Assembly (NCBI RefSeq): GCF_020852455.1
Contig: NZ_JADZAT010000006.1
Location: 1 to 64,000, forward strand
Reading direction: 5' to 3'
Origin: Novosphingobium sp.
Lineage (GTDB): Bacteria > Pseudomonadota > Alphaproteobacteria > Sphingomonadales > Sphingomonadaceae
DNA length: 64,000 bases
The position numbers and the translations under genes are program-made. Below are positions 44,948 to 53,594 of this stretch, piece after piece (within the stretch, counting starts at the first letter, position 1; each line of letters starts with the position of its first letter). The notes below the pieces were generated by a model. That model saw only the letters and a list, made by a program, of their open reading frames with translations. It did not search any database and was not told where the DNA came from.

Positions 44948-46174
44948 TCACGGGCTAGCTGCCACCCCGCCCAGCGGCAAGTGTGTTGTGGCGCGGGTGG
45001 GGCCAGTGGACACAATGGACAGGGTTCCAAGGGGCGAAAATTGTGCTCCGGATTTGGGTTCACACGGGCCGCAGGCGACCGCAGGTCTACACACGAAGAC
45101 ACGAAGAGGGCGCGCATGCGGCGCAGCCGCCTTCCCATCCATGGTTCGGCATGACCCCGACTTTTGAATAGCCTGCGGCGCCCCGGACTGGCCCAGGATC
45201 TTCGTGTCTTCGTGTCTTCGTGTGAACCCACATAAAGACTTCACCTCCAGCGGCGCATCTGACCCACCCCCAACCCCTCCCGCAGGCGGGAGGGGAGCAA
45301 GACCTGCCTCGCCGCAGGCGGCGCCAGTCGCAGCGGGGTGGGCGCAGCGCACCGCATCAACCGCCGCCGCGGCTGCGGCCTCCAGCGCGTCATGCCGCGC
45401 TGCGGCCTCCCGCGCCGCGCGGCGTTCCCGGGCCAGTGTGCCGCCCGCCGCGCGCCGCGCCGCCAGCTCGATCGCCTCGGCGCGGCTGGGCAGGTCCTCG
45501 ACCGCGTCCACCCCGGGATCGACCAGCCCGCTCGCCGCCGCCAGCACCACGTCGAACCGCTCCGCCGCCCGCCAGGCGACCTCGTCCTCGGCGCACAGCG
45601 CATCAAGCCGCGCCAGATGCGCCAGCAGCAGCCGCGAATCGAACCGCCGCCGCACCGCCACCACCTCGCCGTGATAGAACACCGGCTCTTCCACCCCGTC
45701 GAGCGCGCGCTCGGCCAGCGTGGCCTCGACATGCTCGCGCGCCAGGACCAAAGCCGCCCGCCAGCCCAGCGCAAAGTCCGCATCGCGCCGCCGCGCCAGG
45801 TAAGCCCCCGACCGCGAAACCCCGCACCGCCCCGCCGCCACCCGGACATTGCCATGCTGCGCCAGCTCGTCGAGGAAGCGGACCTTCAGCGCCGGGGTAA
45901 AGACCGGATCGAGAGCCGCGGCGGAATGATCCTCCCCCACTGGGGGAGGTGGCAGCGCGCAGCGCTGACGGAGGGGGCCATCAGCCAGCCCCTCCCCCGG
46001 TCCGGCCGGGCCACCCGCTCCGCTGATCCTCAGCCGGTCACCGGCAGGCGGATGAAAGACCACCCGCCGCCCCTGCCACTCGGCTGCCTCGTCACCCGCC
46101 AACCCCGGCGGCGCCGACGGAGCCTCCTCCCATTCCCACACTTCTACCGGTTCATGCTGATCGCTGGACGCCAT
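44948..46174 (-). CDS. HTH-containing protein of unknown function, invaded by repeats
   Basis: Up to 408 residues, AAGGAAG before the ATG. The recognisable core is residues 90-300: a helix-turn-helix-like RVAAGRCGVSRSGAYLARRR with helical Arg/Ala-rich surroundings, similar in style to phage small-terminase-like proteins of sphingomonads, but no firm family. Two intergenic-type repeats (45931-46015 and 45274-45295) are read in frame, and the last ~90 codons are another repeat (45056-45229), so the true C-terminus is probably shorter. Confidence 0.55.
   Translation of the reverse strand: MASSDQHEPVEVWEWEEAPSAPPGLAGDEAAEWQGRRVVFHPPAGDRLRISGAGGPAGPGEGLADGPLRQRCALPPPPVGEDHSAAALDPVFTPALKVRFLDELAQHGNVRVAAGRCGVSRSGAYLARRRDADFALGWRAALVLAREHVEATLAERALDGVEEPVFYHGEVVAVRRRFDSRLLLAHLARLDALCAEDEVAWRAAERFDVVLAAASGLVDPGVDAVEDLPSRAEAIELAARRAAGGTLARERRAAREAAARHDALEAAAAAAVDAVRCAHPAATGAACGEAGLAPLPPAGGVGGGSDAPLEVKSLCGFTRRHEDTKILGQSGAPQAIQKSGSCRTMDGKAAAPHARPLRVFVCRPAVACGPCEPKSGAQFSPLGTLSIVSTGPTRATTHLPLGGVAASP
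45056..45229. repeat. 174-base element with 11-base inverted ends
   Basis: GGGTTCACACG at 45056-45066 and its exact inverse at 45219-45229, with tandem ACGAAGAC/GTCTTCGT units just inside both ends. Looks like a small non-autonomous or REP-like element. Confidence 0.7.
45931..46015. repeat. GGGGGAGG-type palindrome inside a gene
   Basis: CCTCCCCCACTGGGGGAGG (45931-45949) plus a related second half up to 46015, a type normally seen between genes; it is translated in frame in the 44948-46174 gene. A related hairpin lies at 45274-45295. Confidence 0.65.
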
Positions 46175-46266
46175 GGTTCGCTTCCTTTGTGAAGGGCAAA
46201 CGGACCATGTTGCAGATTTTGGGGGTGTAGGAAAATGCGAGGGATGTTGCTTAAGGCAGAGCTTAG

Positions 46267-47097
46267 CTAACCTTGGCGAAGCTCACCAATGAAGTTGGCC
46301 AACACGGCTTGCAGGTTCGGATATACCGGGTGCTTAGCAAAGTGCCTGACAAGCTCGGCTTCGACCTGCTTTACGGACTTGGCGTCTTCAGCTGAAGCCG
46401 CCGCCCATGCACGACCAGGGTGCAAGGTGTCCCACGGTGACCGCTTGTTTGCACGTGTGGTAGCGGCATCACCATGCTTGCCGAGGCCATACAGGATATT
46501 CGTCTCGCTGTTCCAAATCGGCTGGAACAAATGGATGAGGTAGTCCTCTGCCGCCGTTTCCCACCCGCTTTGCACAACGAGCGATCGAAACTCGAAATCA
46601 GCGAGATCAAGCGTACCCACTGCTTTGGCAATGTTCTTGCGATGATCATTCAGCCTTCCGCTCAGCTTCGCACCTTGCTCAATGGGCGAGCGGGCATTGC
46701 TCACACTCGGTGAAGCTTTGCCGACATAGATCGGAGTCTCGGTGCCACTAATATGCTGATACGCCGGGAAGGAGCCCTTGTAGTAAATGGCATAGACACC
46801 GGAGCCATAGAACTTCGGAATGTCTGACAGTGGATGGCTTTCCTGCGCCACCATTGCCAAGGCCACGAAGCGCCCAACCACCTTGGGATTGCTCGGATCA
46901 AATATCGATGTTGGTTGCGCGATTGGATCGAGCTTAGCCAGCAAAGCCGTTAACTCGTCGATGGCTTCCTTAATTTGCGTTTCGAGCTTCTTGCGCTTGG
47001 CGTTCGACAATGACGTATCGCTAGCATCGGCGGTGAGCCGCTCAAGACTCTCGCGCAGCGCACCTACTGAACCGGGAGCAGTATTTTGACTATTCAT
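46267..47097 (-). CDS. Eco29kI-like GIY-YIG restriction endonuclease
   Basis: 276 residues. A helical N-terminus (about 1-60) is followed by the GIY-YIG nuclease core: SGVYAIYYKG, then ETPIYVGKASP, an Arg/His segment (LSGRLNDHRKN) and the Glu-containing EDYLIHLFQPIWNSET. This layout matches the Eco29kI group of type II enzymes, which cut CCGCGG; the site here is inferred. The ATG overlaps the methyltransferase stop by 4 bases. Base composition is visibly less GC-rich than the flanks. Confidence 0.85.
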   Translation of the reverse strand: MNSQNTAPGSVGALRESLERLTADASDTSLSNAKRKKLETQIKEAIDELTALLAKLDPIAQPTSIFDPSNPKVVGRFVALAMVAQESHPLSDIPKFYGSGVYAIYYKGSFPAYQHISGTETPIYVGKASPSVSNARSPIEQGAKLSGRLNDHRKNIAKAVGTLDLADFEFRSLVVQSGWETAAEDYLIHLFQPIWNSETNILYGLGKHGDAATTRANKRSPWDTLHPGRAWAAASAEDAKSVKQVEAELVRHFAKHPVYPNLQAVLANFIGELRQG

Positions 47098-48257
47098 GCT
47101 CTCTCCGCGAGTCGGGAGGCAACACCGTCCCCGATCACGCGAGCTAATTCAACTGGCACGGCATTGCCAAGCTGGCGCATGGATTCTGTCCACGAGCCGT
47201 GCAGGCGATAGTTGTCCGGGAAGGTCTGCAAGCGGGCACTTTCACGTACCGTGAAATACCGCACCGAACCATCGGGTCCCAGCAGCATATTCTCTCCACC
47301 TGGCACCCCATGCACCCCTGCCTTCAATGTCTTGGCGGGCAAGTCGAGAGGACTGCCCGTATGCCCCGGATAGCTTCGAGCACCCGACTGGTACCGGTGA
47401 TTGTGAAAGCGCCGCGCTTCGCCGGGCTTGTGCTGCGGATCGGGCAGATCACCAATCGCGTCCCGCACCGTTCGCCATGCTTCGGTTACTGGGCGCTCGG
47501 TTAGCTTAAGTGCGCGGGACAGCAGACGGGGGTCGGTGAGGCCGATAACCCGAGCATCGTGGCGTTCGCTGTACTCCCGACTACGGAACTGATCCCAAAG
47601 CAAGGATTCGAGTGAATGGGTTTCGCGTGGGAACGACCATTCAATACCAAGGTCCTCCCGAAAGCCGACGAAGACCACACGTTCACGACGTTGCGGCACG
47701 CCATAATCGGCGGCGTTCAGCACCCGATACACGACTTTGTATTGCAGACCGGTCTCGCGTCCCGAGGTATGGTGCGCTTCGAGGCGGGCAAGGTGCGAAT
47801 ACCACTCTTCATCAGTACGCCGCACCAAGTCCGGATAAGTGAGCTGGTGAACAATATAGGCAAGATAGGTCGCGAACGACGCACGGGTCAGGCCCTTCAC
47901 GTTCTCGAACACAAATGCTGGTGGTTTGGTTTCACGGACTACACGCACCGCCTCGCCCCACATATCGCGATGGTCAGCATGGGCGCGATGCTTGCCGCCG
48001 AGCGAAAAGGGTTGGCACGGCGGGCCGCCGCTCACAAGGTCGATCTTACCCTCGAAGGATCGAAAATCGACCTGACGCACATCACCCTCGACTGGCTCAG
48101 GCCACAACGCGACCGGATTGGCCTGCTCGCGACGATTTTCTCGGATGGTGTCACAGCACCAGTGATCCCATTCGACCACCTTCGCGGGACGGAAGCCAGA
48201 TTGGCACAGCCCCATGCCCAGCCCACCAGCTCCCGCGAATAGCTCGATCGAACGCAT
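47094..48257 (-). CDS. DNA cytosine-5 methyltransferase of the R-M pair
   Basis: 387 residues from the ATG at 48257 (GGAG five bases upstream). Motif I SIELFAGAGGLGMGLCQSG, motif IV with the catalytic Cys VSGGPPCQPFSLGGK, motif VI FVFENVKGL, motif VIII near YGVPQRRERVVFVGF, and motif IX/X GNAVPVELARVIGDG, with the target domain between. It protects the site cut by the downstream nuclease. Lower GC than neighbours suggests transfer. Confidence 0.93.
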   Translation of the reverse strand: MRSIELFAGAGGLGMGLCQSGFRPAKVVEWDHWCCDTIRENRREQANPVALWPEPVEGDVRQVDFRSFEGKIDLVSGGPPCQPFSLGGKHRAHADHRDMWGEAVRVVRETKPPAFVFENVKGLTRASFATYLAYIVHQLTYPDLVRRTDEEWYSHLARLEAHHTSGRETGLQYKVVYRVLNAADYGVPQRRERVVFVGFREDLGIEWSFPRETHSLESLLWDQFRSREYSERHDARVIGLTDPRLLSRALKLTERPVTEAWRTVRDAIGDLPDPQHKPGEARRFHNHRYQSGARSYPGHTGSPLDLPAKTLKAGVHGVPGGENMLLGPDGSVRYFTVRESARLQTFPDNYRLHGSWTESMRQLGNAVPVELARVIGDGVASRLAERA

Positions 48258-48285
48258 ACTCTCTCCGGCCAACCAATTTGCACGA

Positions 48286-48319
48286 GAACATAATAAGAAC
48301 GAATTGTTCAATCGCGCAA
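48286..48319 (-). promoter_or_regulatory. R-M promoter with exact LexA-type box on the -10
   Basis: Minus strand: -35 TTGCGC (48319-48314), 18 bases, -10 TATTAT (48295-48290). The -10 is the core of GTTC-TTATTAT-GTTC (48300-48286), an exact GAAC-N7-GAAC operator. A second dyad GAAC-N5-GTTC (48297-48309) overlaps it. The methyltransferase ATG is 29 bases further on. Confidence 0.7.
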
Positions 48320-48420
48320 GTGCAATTTCACAGGCCCTTGAATGTGCTTATGGCCAAATTGGCCGAAAGGCTACGAAACTTCTCGGCTTCGGATGCTGTT
48401 TTCCGCAACGAGCAATCCAT

Positions 48421-50181
48421 CTACCGCTCAAACACCACCCTGCCCCCCACCACTGTCAGCATAACCCGCCCCGCCAGGATCTTCTCCGGCGCGCTCTCCG
48501 CCAATACAAACGGATCGAGGTCCAGCACGGTCAGATCGGCCCAGCGGCCCTGGGCGATGGTGCCGGTCTGGTCCTCGCGGAAGGCGGCCCAGGCGGACCA
48601 GGTGGTGTAGGCGCGCACGGCTTCCTCGATCGTCAGGCGCTGATCGGGGTACCAGCCGCCGGGGGGCTGGAGGGCCTTGTCGCGGCGGGTGATCGCGGCG
48701 TGGAGGCCGTAGAAGATCGAGTGGTCCGAACCGGGGTTGTCGGCATTGAAGATCAGCCGCGCGCCGTTCTGGCGCAGCGTGCGCCAGGCATAGGCGCCGT
48801 GGATCCGCTGCGGCCCCAGCCGCGCTTCGGCCCAGGGCATGTCTTCCACCGCGTGGGGCGGCTCCATCGAGGCCGTGATGCCCAGTTTCGCAAAGCGCGG
48901 CATGTCTTGCGGGGAGATGACCTGGGCGTGTTCGATCCGGTGGCGATTGGCGCGGCTGGCCGGATCGGCCCTGAACTGCGCCTCGTACAGATCGAGCACT
49001 TCGCGGTTGCCGGCATCGCCGATCGCGTGGACGCCCAGCTGGAAGCCGGCCCGCATCGCCTGCGCGGCCAGATCGCGGTCAAAGCCATAGCCCTGTCCGC
49101 TGATCCCGCGGTGGCCGGGGCGATCGGCATAGTCATCAAGCAGCCGCGCCCCGCGTGAGCCGAGCGCGCCATCGTAATAGGCCTTGACCGCGCGGGTGAC
49201 GAGCATGCGGCTGTTGTCCCTGTCCGGCCCCCTGGCGATCCATTGCCGCATCAGCGGGGCATCGCGCAGCGAGAGCATGGCATAGACGCGGATCGGCAGG
49301 CGGCCTTCTGCTTCCAGCTGCTGGAAGGCGGCCATGGCGCGGGCGTCCACGCCGGCCTCATGCACGGTGACATAGCCGTCGTGGGCCATCTGGGTGAGCC
49401 CGCGCAGCGCCTGCCGGGCCAGCACCGGCTGCGGCACCGGCGGCATCAGCGCATCGACCATCCGGACCGCATTGTTGAGGAACAGGCCGTTGGGCTGGCC
49501 ATCGGTGCCCAGCTTCATCTCGCCGCCGACCGGCACCTTGCTGGCGGCGGTGATCCCCAGCGCGTCGATCGCGGCCTGGTTCATCCACACCGCAAAGCCG
49601 TGCAGCCCGCGCAGCACCACCGGGTGATCGGGCACCGCCCGGCTGAGCGCCGCCTTGTCTGGGTAATGGCTGGCCCAGGCGCCTTCATCCCAGCCGGCGC
49701 CGAAGATCCATTCGCCCTTGGGCACCATCTTGGCGCGCTGGGCAACGCGGGCGATGGCCGGCTCCGCTCCGGGCAGGCCGGTCAGGTCCACCGCTTCCAG
49801 CTTGGCCCCGAATTCAAGGAAATGGGTGTGGGTATCGACCAGCCCGGGCAGCAGCGTGGCGCCCTTGAGATCGAGCACGCGGGTCTGCTGGCTGCGGTAC
49901 TTCAGCGCCCGGGCCGTGCTGCCGACGAAGACGATCCGCCCGTCGCGCACAGCCACCGCCTGGGCATCGGGGTGCCATTGTCCCTTGGCGAAGGGGGCAT
50001 CGCGGGCCGGGGTGCCATCAAGCGCCGGCTCACCCCAGCTGAGCGTATAGACCCGCGCATCGGTAAGGATCAGGTCCGCCCCCCCGGCCGCACCCTGCGG
50101 CATGGCCTTGGGTGCGCAGGCGGCGAGCAGCATGACCGCGATCAGGCGGCCCAGCTGGCTGGTTTTGTTGGCGATCGACAC
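48421..50181 (-). CDS. exported amidohydrolase (Amidohydro_3, YtcJ-like)
   Basis: 586 residues from the GTG at 50181 with GGGGG six bases upstream. Lipoprotein signal ending LLAAC-APK. Metal ligands: LLPGLVDTHTHFLEFG (His-x-His), the later GVHAIGDAGNREVL and HRIEHAQVISPQDM His residues, and the Asp in NADNPGSDHS. Family hydrolyses C-N bonds in varied substrates; the true substrate is unknown. Stop lies 100 bases from the R-M promoter; this gap holds a GGCCAA/TTGGCC palindrome at 48352-48364. Confidence 0.87.
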   Translation of the reverse strand: MSIANKTSQLGRLIAVMLLAACAPKAMPQGAAGGADLILTDARVYTLSWGEPALDGTPARDAPFAKGQWHPDAQAVAVRDGRIVFVGSTARALKYRSQQTRVLDLKGATLLPGLVDTHTHFLEFGAKLEAVDLTGLPGAEPAIARVAQRAKMVPKGEWIFGAGWDEGAWASHYPDKAALSRAVPDHPVVLRGLHGFAVWMNQAAIDALGITAASKVPVGGEMKLGTDGQPNGLFLNNAVRMVDALMPPVPQPVLARQALRGLTQMAHDGYVTVHEAGVDARAMAAFQQLEAEGRLPIRVYAMLSLRDAPLMRQWIARGPDRDNSRMLVTRAVKAYYDGALGSRGARLLDDYADRPGHRGISGQGYGFDRDLAAQAMRAGFQLGVHAIGDAGNREVLDLYEAQFRADPASRANRHRIEHAQVISPQDMPRFAKLGITASMEPPHAVEDMPWAEARLGPQRIHGAYAWRTLRQNGARLIFNADNPGSDHSIFYGLHAAITRRDKALQPPGGWYPDQRLTIEEAVRAYTTWSAWAAFREDQTGTIAQGRWADLTVLDLDPFVLAESAPEKILAGRVMLTVVGGRVVFER

Positions 50182-50407
50182 TGCTTGCCCCCTTCTTGTT
50201 GTGCCCCACCTTCCCAAGGCCGGACGACCGTGTCCAGCCCCGGCGGTGGCGTCCTTGTAAAAGCGCAGCCGGATCCCCATATCCGAGATGCACCCTGACG
50301 CGATGGTCTTGGACTGGCGGGCCCTGCTGGCCGCGCCGCACTTCCGCACTCTTGCTTTCAGAGCGGCCGCCAGTCCGGCGGGCCGCAGGCGCAAGGAGTA
50401 TGTTCCA

Positions 50408-50578
50408 ATGCCTGACCTCAACCAGCTGTTTGCCCGTCACCAGATCGCCCTGATCAATGCCCAGGAGGCCGACGCAGGCGGCGACCGCGCGACCTATCTC
50501 GATCTCGCGACCTATTACGCCGGGCGGATCGATGGCATTCGCAAGGGCAGCAACCTTCCAACCTATCAGTGGATTTGA
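50408..50578 (+). CDS. small protein of unknown function
   Basis: 56 residues (MPDLNQLFARHQIALINAQE...), helical, ending PTYQWI. AAGGAG is nine bases before the ATG. The frame is open further upstream but those codons precede a good ribosome site. First of three tiny ORFs ahead of uvrB. No family recognised. Confidence 0.6.
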   Translation: MPDLNQLFARHQIALINAQEADAGGDRATYLDLATYYAGRIDGIRKGSNLPTYQWI

Positions 50579-50583
50579 TCGCC

Positions 50584-50826
50584 ATGGCATCGGGATCAGG
50601 CCGCCAGCAGCAATCGGCACTGGGCGCGTGGGAAAGCGAAGGCGGGCATCTGGCGGGGGCTGTGCCCTCTCCGCCCGCGATCGAGACCAGTCTTCGCGAA
50701 GAATACCGCGTGGGCCCCTATCGCTATACCGACCGGGCCTGTGCCGAGGCCGAGCTGCGGCGCCAGCAGGCCAACCTGATCGCGCCGACCATCGCGGGCA
50801 TCGGCAAGGATCGCAGCCATGTTTGA
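50584..50826 (+). CDS. small protein of unknown function
   Basis: 80 residues (MASGSGRQQQSALGAWESEG...), charged, with a GPYRYTDRACAEAELRRQQ helix. Start 6 bases after the previous stop; a GTG at 50569 is an alternative. No family recognised. Confidence 0.6.
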   Translation: MASGSGRQQQSALGAWESEGGHLAGAVPSPPAIETSLREEYRVGPYRYTDRACAEAELRRQQANLIAPTIAGIGKDRSHV

Positions 50827-51055
50827 TCAATGCAACGAGGTGGACCGCCGGGTCCTTGCCCATGCCCGGATCCTGCAAACGCTGATCCGCTACCTGGCAG
50901 AGGACAAGCCCGAGATTCTCGTACGGCTGACCAGCGCCTTCGGCATCAGTCACAACATCGGCGCGCACGAGCAGGACTTTGTTTCGGCCGAACAATGCGC
51001 CGAACAATTCATCCGCGCGATCGAGGTGCAGATTCTCGAACTCGATCAGGCCTGA
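50819..51055 (+). CDS. small helical protein of unknown function
   Basis: 78 residues, overlaps the previous stop by 8 bases. Mostly helical with a conserved-looking FGISHNIGAHEQDFVSAEQC segment (cut at 20). Could be a small regulator; no motif decides. Ends 51 bases before uvrB. Confidence 0.6.
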   Translation: MFDQCNEVDRRVLAHARILQTLIRYLAEDKPEILVRLTSAFGISHNIGAHEQDFVSAEQCAEQFIRAIEVQILELDQA

Positions 51056-51076
51056 CGGGCGCGGTCCCCCATTGCG

Positions 51077-51091
51077 GAACAAACCGCAAAC
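51077..51091 (+). promoter_or_regulatory. near-match LexA box before uvrB
   Basis: GAAC-N7-AAAC, one mismatch from GAAC-N7-GAAC, 15 bases before the uvrB ATG. Suggestive because uvrB is a classic SOS gene, but it is too close to the start for a normal -10/-35 overlap. Confidence 0.3.
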
Positions 51092-51106
51092 CCCCATAAC
51101 CCCACC

Positions 51107-53293
51107 ATGGCCGAACTGATCATCCGCCGGGGTCTGGAAGAGCCGGACACCTCTGCCGCCTTTACCCCGCACCGTCCGGCGCGGCCTGCGAAGCATCCCG
51201 ATCAGAAGCCGTTCAAAATCGTCAGCGAATACCAGCCGGCCGGCGACCAGCCCGGTGCGATCGCCGATCTGGTCGAAGGCGTCTCGAACGGCGAGGCGAC
51301 GCAGGTGCTGCTGGGGGTGACCGGCAGCGGCAAGACCTTCACCATGGCCCAGGTGATCGAGGCGACCCAGCGGCCCGCGCTGATCCTGGCCCCCAACAAG
51401 ATCCTCGCCGCGCAGCTTTATGGCGAGATGAAGAGCTTCTTCCCCGACAACGCGGTGGAGTACTTCGTCTCGTACTACGACTATTACCAGCCCGAAGCCT
51501 ATGTGCCGCGCACCGATACCTACATCGAGAAGGAAAGCTCGGTGAACGAGGCGATCGACCGGATGCGCCATTCGGCCACCCGGGCGCTGCTCGAACGCGA
51601 TGACGTGATCATCGTCGCCTCGGTTTCGTGCCTCTATGGTATCGGCTCGGTCGAAACCTATTCGGCGATGGTGTTCGACCTGAAAGTGGGGGCGAGCGAG
51701 GACCAGCGCGAGATCATCCGCAAGCTGGTGGCGTTGCAATACAAGCGCAACGATGCCGCCTTCCAGCGCGGTACCTTCCGGGTGCGCGGCGACAGTCTGG
51801 AACTGTTCCCCAGCCACTACGAGGACATGGCCTGGCGGATCAGCTTTTTCGGCGACGAGATCGAGGCGATCCACGAATTCGATCCCCTGACCGGCAAGAA
51901 GGGGCAGAGCCTCAGCGCGGTGCGGGTCTATGCCAATTCGCACTACGTCACCCCGGGTCCGACGATGAAGCAGGCGACCGAGGCGATCCGCTTTGAACTC
52001 GCCGAACGGCTCAAGGAGCTGGAGGCCGAGGGCAAGCTGCTTGAGCACCAGCGGCTGGAACAGCGGACCAATTTCGATCTCGAGATGATCGCCGCGACCG
52101 GCAGCTGTGCGGGCATCGAGAACTATTCGCGCTTCCTCACCGGCCGCCTGCCCGGCGAGCCGCCGCCGACGCTGTTCGAATACCTGCCCGACAATGCGCT
52201 GCTGTTCGTCGATGAAAGCCACCAGACCGTGCCGCAGATCGGCGCGATGAGCAAAGGCGATCACCGCCGCAAGATCACGCTGGCCGAATTCGGGTTCCGC
52301 CTGCCCAGCTGCATCGACAACCGCCCGCTGCGCTTCAACGAATGGGACGCAATGCGGCCCCAGACGGTCGCGGTGTCGGCCACCCCGGGCAGCTGGGAGA
52401 TGGAGCAATCGGGCGGGGTCTTCGCCGAACAGGTGATCCGCCCGACCGGCCTGATCGACCCGCCGGTGCTGATCCGCCCGGTCGAGGACCAGGTGCAGGA
52501 CTGCATCGAGGAATGCCGCAAGACCGCCCAGGCCGGCTACCGCACGCTGGTCACCACGCTGACCAAGCGGATGGCCGAGGACCTCACCGAATTCATGCAC
52601 GAGGCCGGCCTGCGCGTCCGCTACATGCACTCAGATGTCGAGACGCTGGAACGGATCGAGCTGATCCGCGACCTGCGGCTGGGCGTTTACGACGTGCTGG
52701 TGGGCATCAACCTGCTGCGCGAAGGGCTCGACATTCCGGAATGCGGGCTGGTCTGCATCCTCGATGCCGACAAGGAAGGCTTCCTGCGCAGCGAAACCAG
52801 CCTGATCCAGACGATCGGCCGCGCCGCCCGCAATGTCGATGGCCGGGTAATCCTCTATGCCGACCGGATCACCGGCAGCATGGAACGCGCCATGGCCGAA
52901 ACCGACCGGCGCCGCGAAAAGCAGGCCGCCTACAACCTCGAACACGGCATCACCCCCGAAACGATCAAGCGCAACATCCACGACATCGTCGCCGACACCG
53001 CTTCAAGGGATGGCGTGGTGGTCGAGCTGGAAGACGATGCCCGCAACAACCTCGTCGGCCACAACCTGCGCGCCTATATCGAGGAACTGGAAGGCCGCAT
53101 GCGCGCTGCGGCAGCGGACCTCGAATTCGAGGAAGCCGGACGATTGCGTGACGAGATCAGGCGCTTGGAAGCGAGCGAACTGGGCCTGCCAGGCGAGAGC
53201 CACGCACCGATCGTGGGACGCAGCAACGAGGGCAAGCCGGGGACACGGAAGGGCCGGTTCGGGCGCGAGACGAAGAAGCGATGGGGGCGGTAG
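51107..53293 (+). CDS. uvrB: excinuclease ABC subunit B
   Basis: 728 residues. Damage-verification helicase of nucleotide excision repair. Walker [15 protein letters not shown], the beta-hairpin [24 protein letters not shown]-like [12 protein letters not shown], helicase motif V/VI ([22 protein letters not shown]) and the C-terminal UVR coiled pair that binds UvrC are present. A ~40-residue N-terminal extension and a basic C-terminal tail ([15 protein letters not shown]) are longer than in E. coli. Confidence 0.97.
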   Translation: MAELIIRRGLEEPDTSAAFTPHRPARPAKHPDQKPFKIVSEYQPAGDQPGAIADLVEGVSNGEATQVLLGVTGSGKTFTMAQVIEATQRPALILAPNKILAAQLYGEMKSFFPDNAVEYFVSYYDYYQPEAYVPRTDTYIEKESSVNEAIDRMRHSATRALLERDDVIIVASVSCLYGIGSVETYSAMVFDLKVGASEDQREIIRKLVALQYKRNDAAFQRGTFRVRGDSLELFPSHYEDMAWRISFFGDEIEAIHEFDPLTGKKGQSLSAVRVYANSHYVTPGPTMKQATEAIRFELAERLKELEAEGKLLEHQRLEQRTNFDLEMIAATGSCAGIENYSRFLTGRLPGEPPPTLFEYLPDNALLFVDESHQTVPQIGAMSKGDHRRKITLAEFGFRLPSCIDNRPLRFNEWDAMRPQTVAVSATPGSWEMEQSGGVFAEQVIRPTGLIDPPVLIRPVEDQVQDCIEECRKTAQAGYRTLVTTLTKRMAEDLTEFMHEAGLRVRYMHSDVETLERIELIRDLRLGVYDVLVGINLLREGLDIPECGLVCILDADKEGFLRSETSLIQTIGRAARNVDGRVILYADRITGSMERAMAETDRRREKQAAYNLEHGITPETIKRNIHDIVADTASRDGVVVELEDDARNNLVGHNLRAYIEELEGRMRAAAADLEFEEAGRLRDEIRRLEASELGLPGESHAPIVGRSNEGKPGTRKGRFGRETKKRWGR

Positions 53294-53325
53294 CTCCGAA
53301 GCACTCTGTTGCCCCCCACCGCTCA

Positions 53326-53408
53326 TGCTGAGCTTGTCGAAGCATCGTCCTCGTTCTTGGGGCCAGGCGCGTCGCCCAAAGAAAGGCAGTGCTTCGACAA
53401 GCTCAGCA
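53326..53408. repeat. 19-base perfect inverted repeat, GAGCTTGTCGAAG-type
   Basis: 53326-53344 and 53390-53408 are exact inverted copies of the family seen at 25665-25760. It lies after uvrB and may act as a 3' end structure. The rest of the 53294-53594 gap shows nothing else. Confidence 0.85.
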
Positions 53409-53594
53409 AAAGCGGTCCAGGGGTGAAATGGTTGTAGCTACCGGCAATACAACTGACGGCGGTAACGCCCGCTCAATTTGGTGGTTAGTTCTGGTGCGAC
53501 AAAAGCTGGTTGAATTGCTCGCGGCCTCGATTCAAACGAAGCCGTAAAAACCGTAAAATAGAATCGCCCAGCAGGATGCGCCAAGAGTACCGAC

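Noticed and set aside
44948..46174. Remnant prophage (small-terminase-like protein)
   Set aside because: The resemblance is only in style, and no other phage gene, integrase or attachment site is nearby.
50030..52630. 866-codon minus-strand frame over uvrB
   Set aside because: Antisense to UvrB; its end is the out-of-frame start of the amidohydrolase region.
53294..53594. Attachment site or integron near the toxin-antitoxin pair
   Set aside because: No integrase, tRNA or direct repeats; only the dispersed inverted repeat is present.
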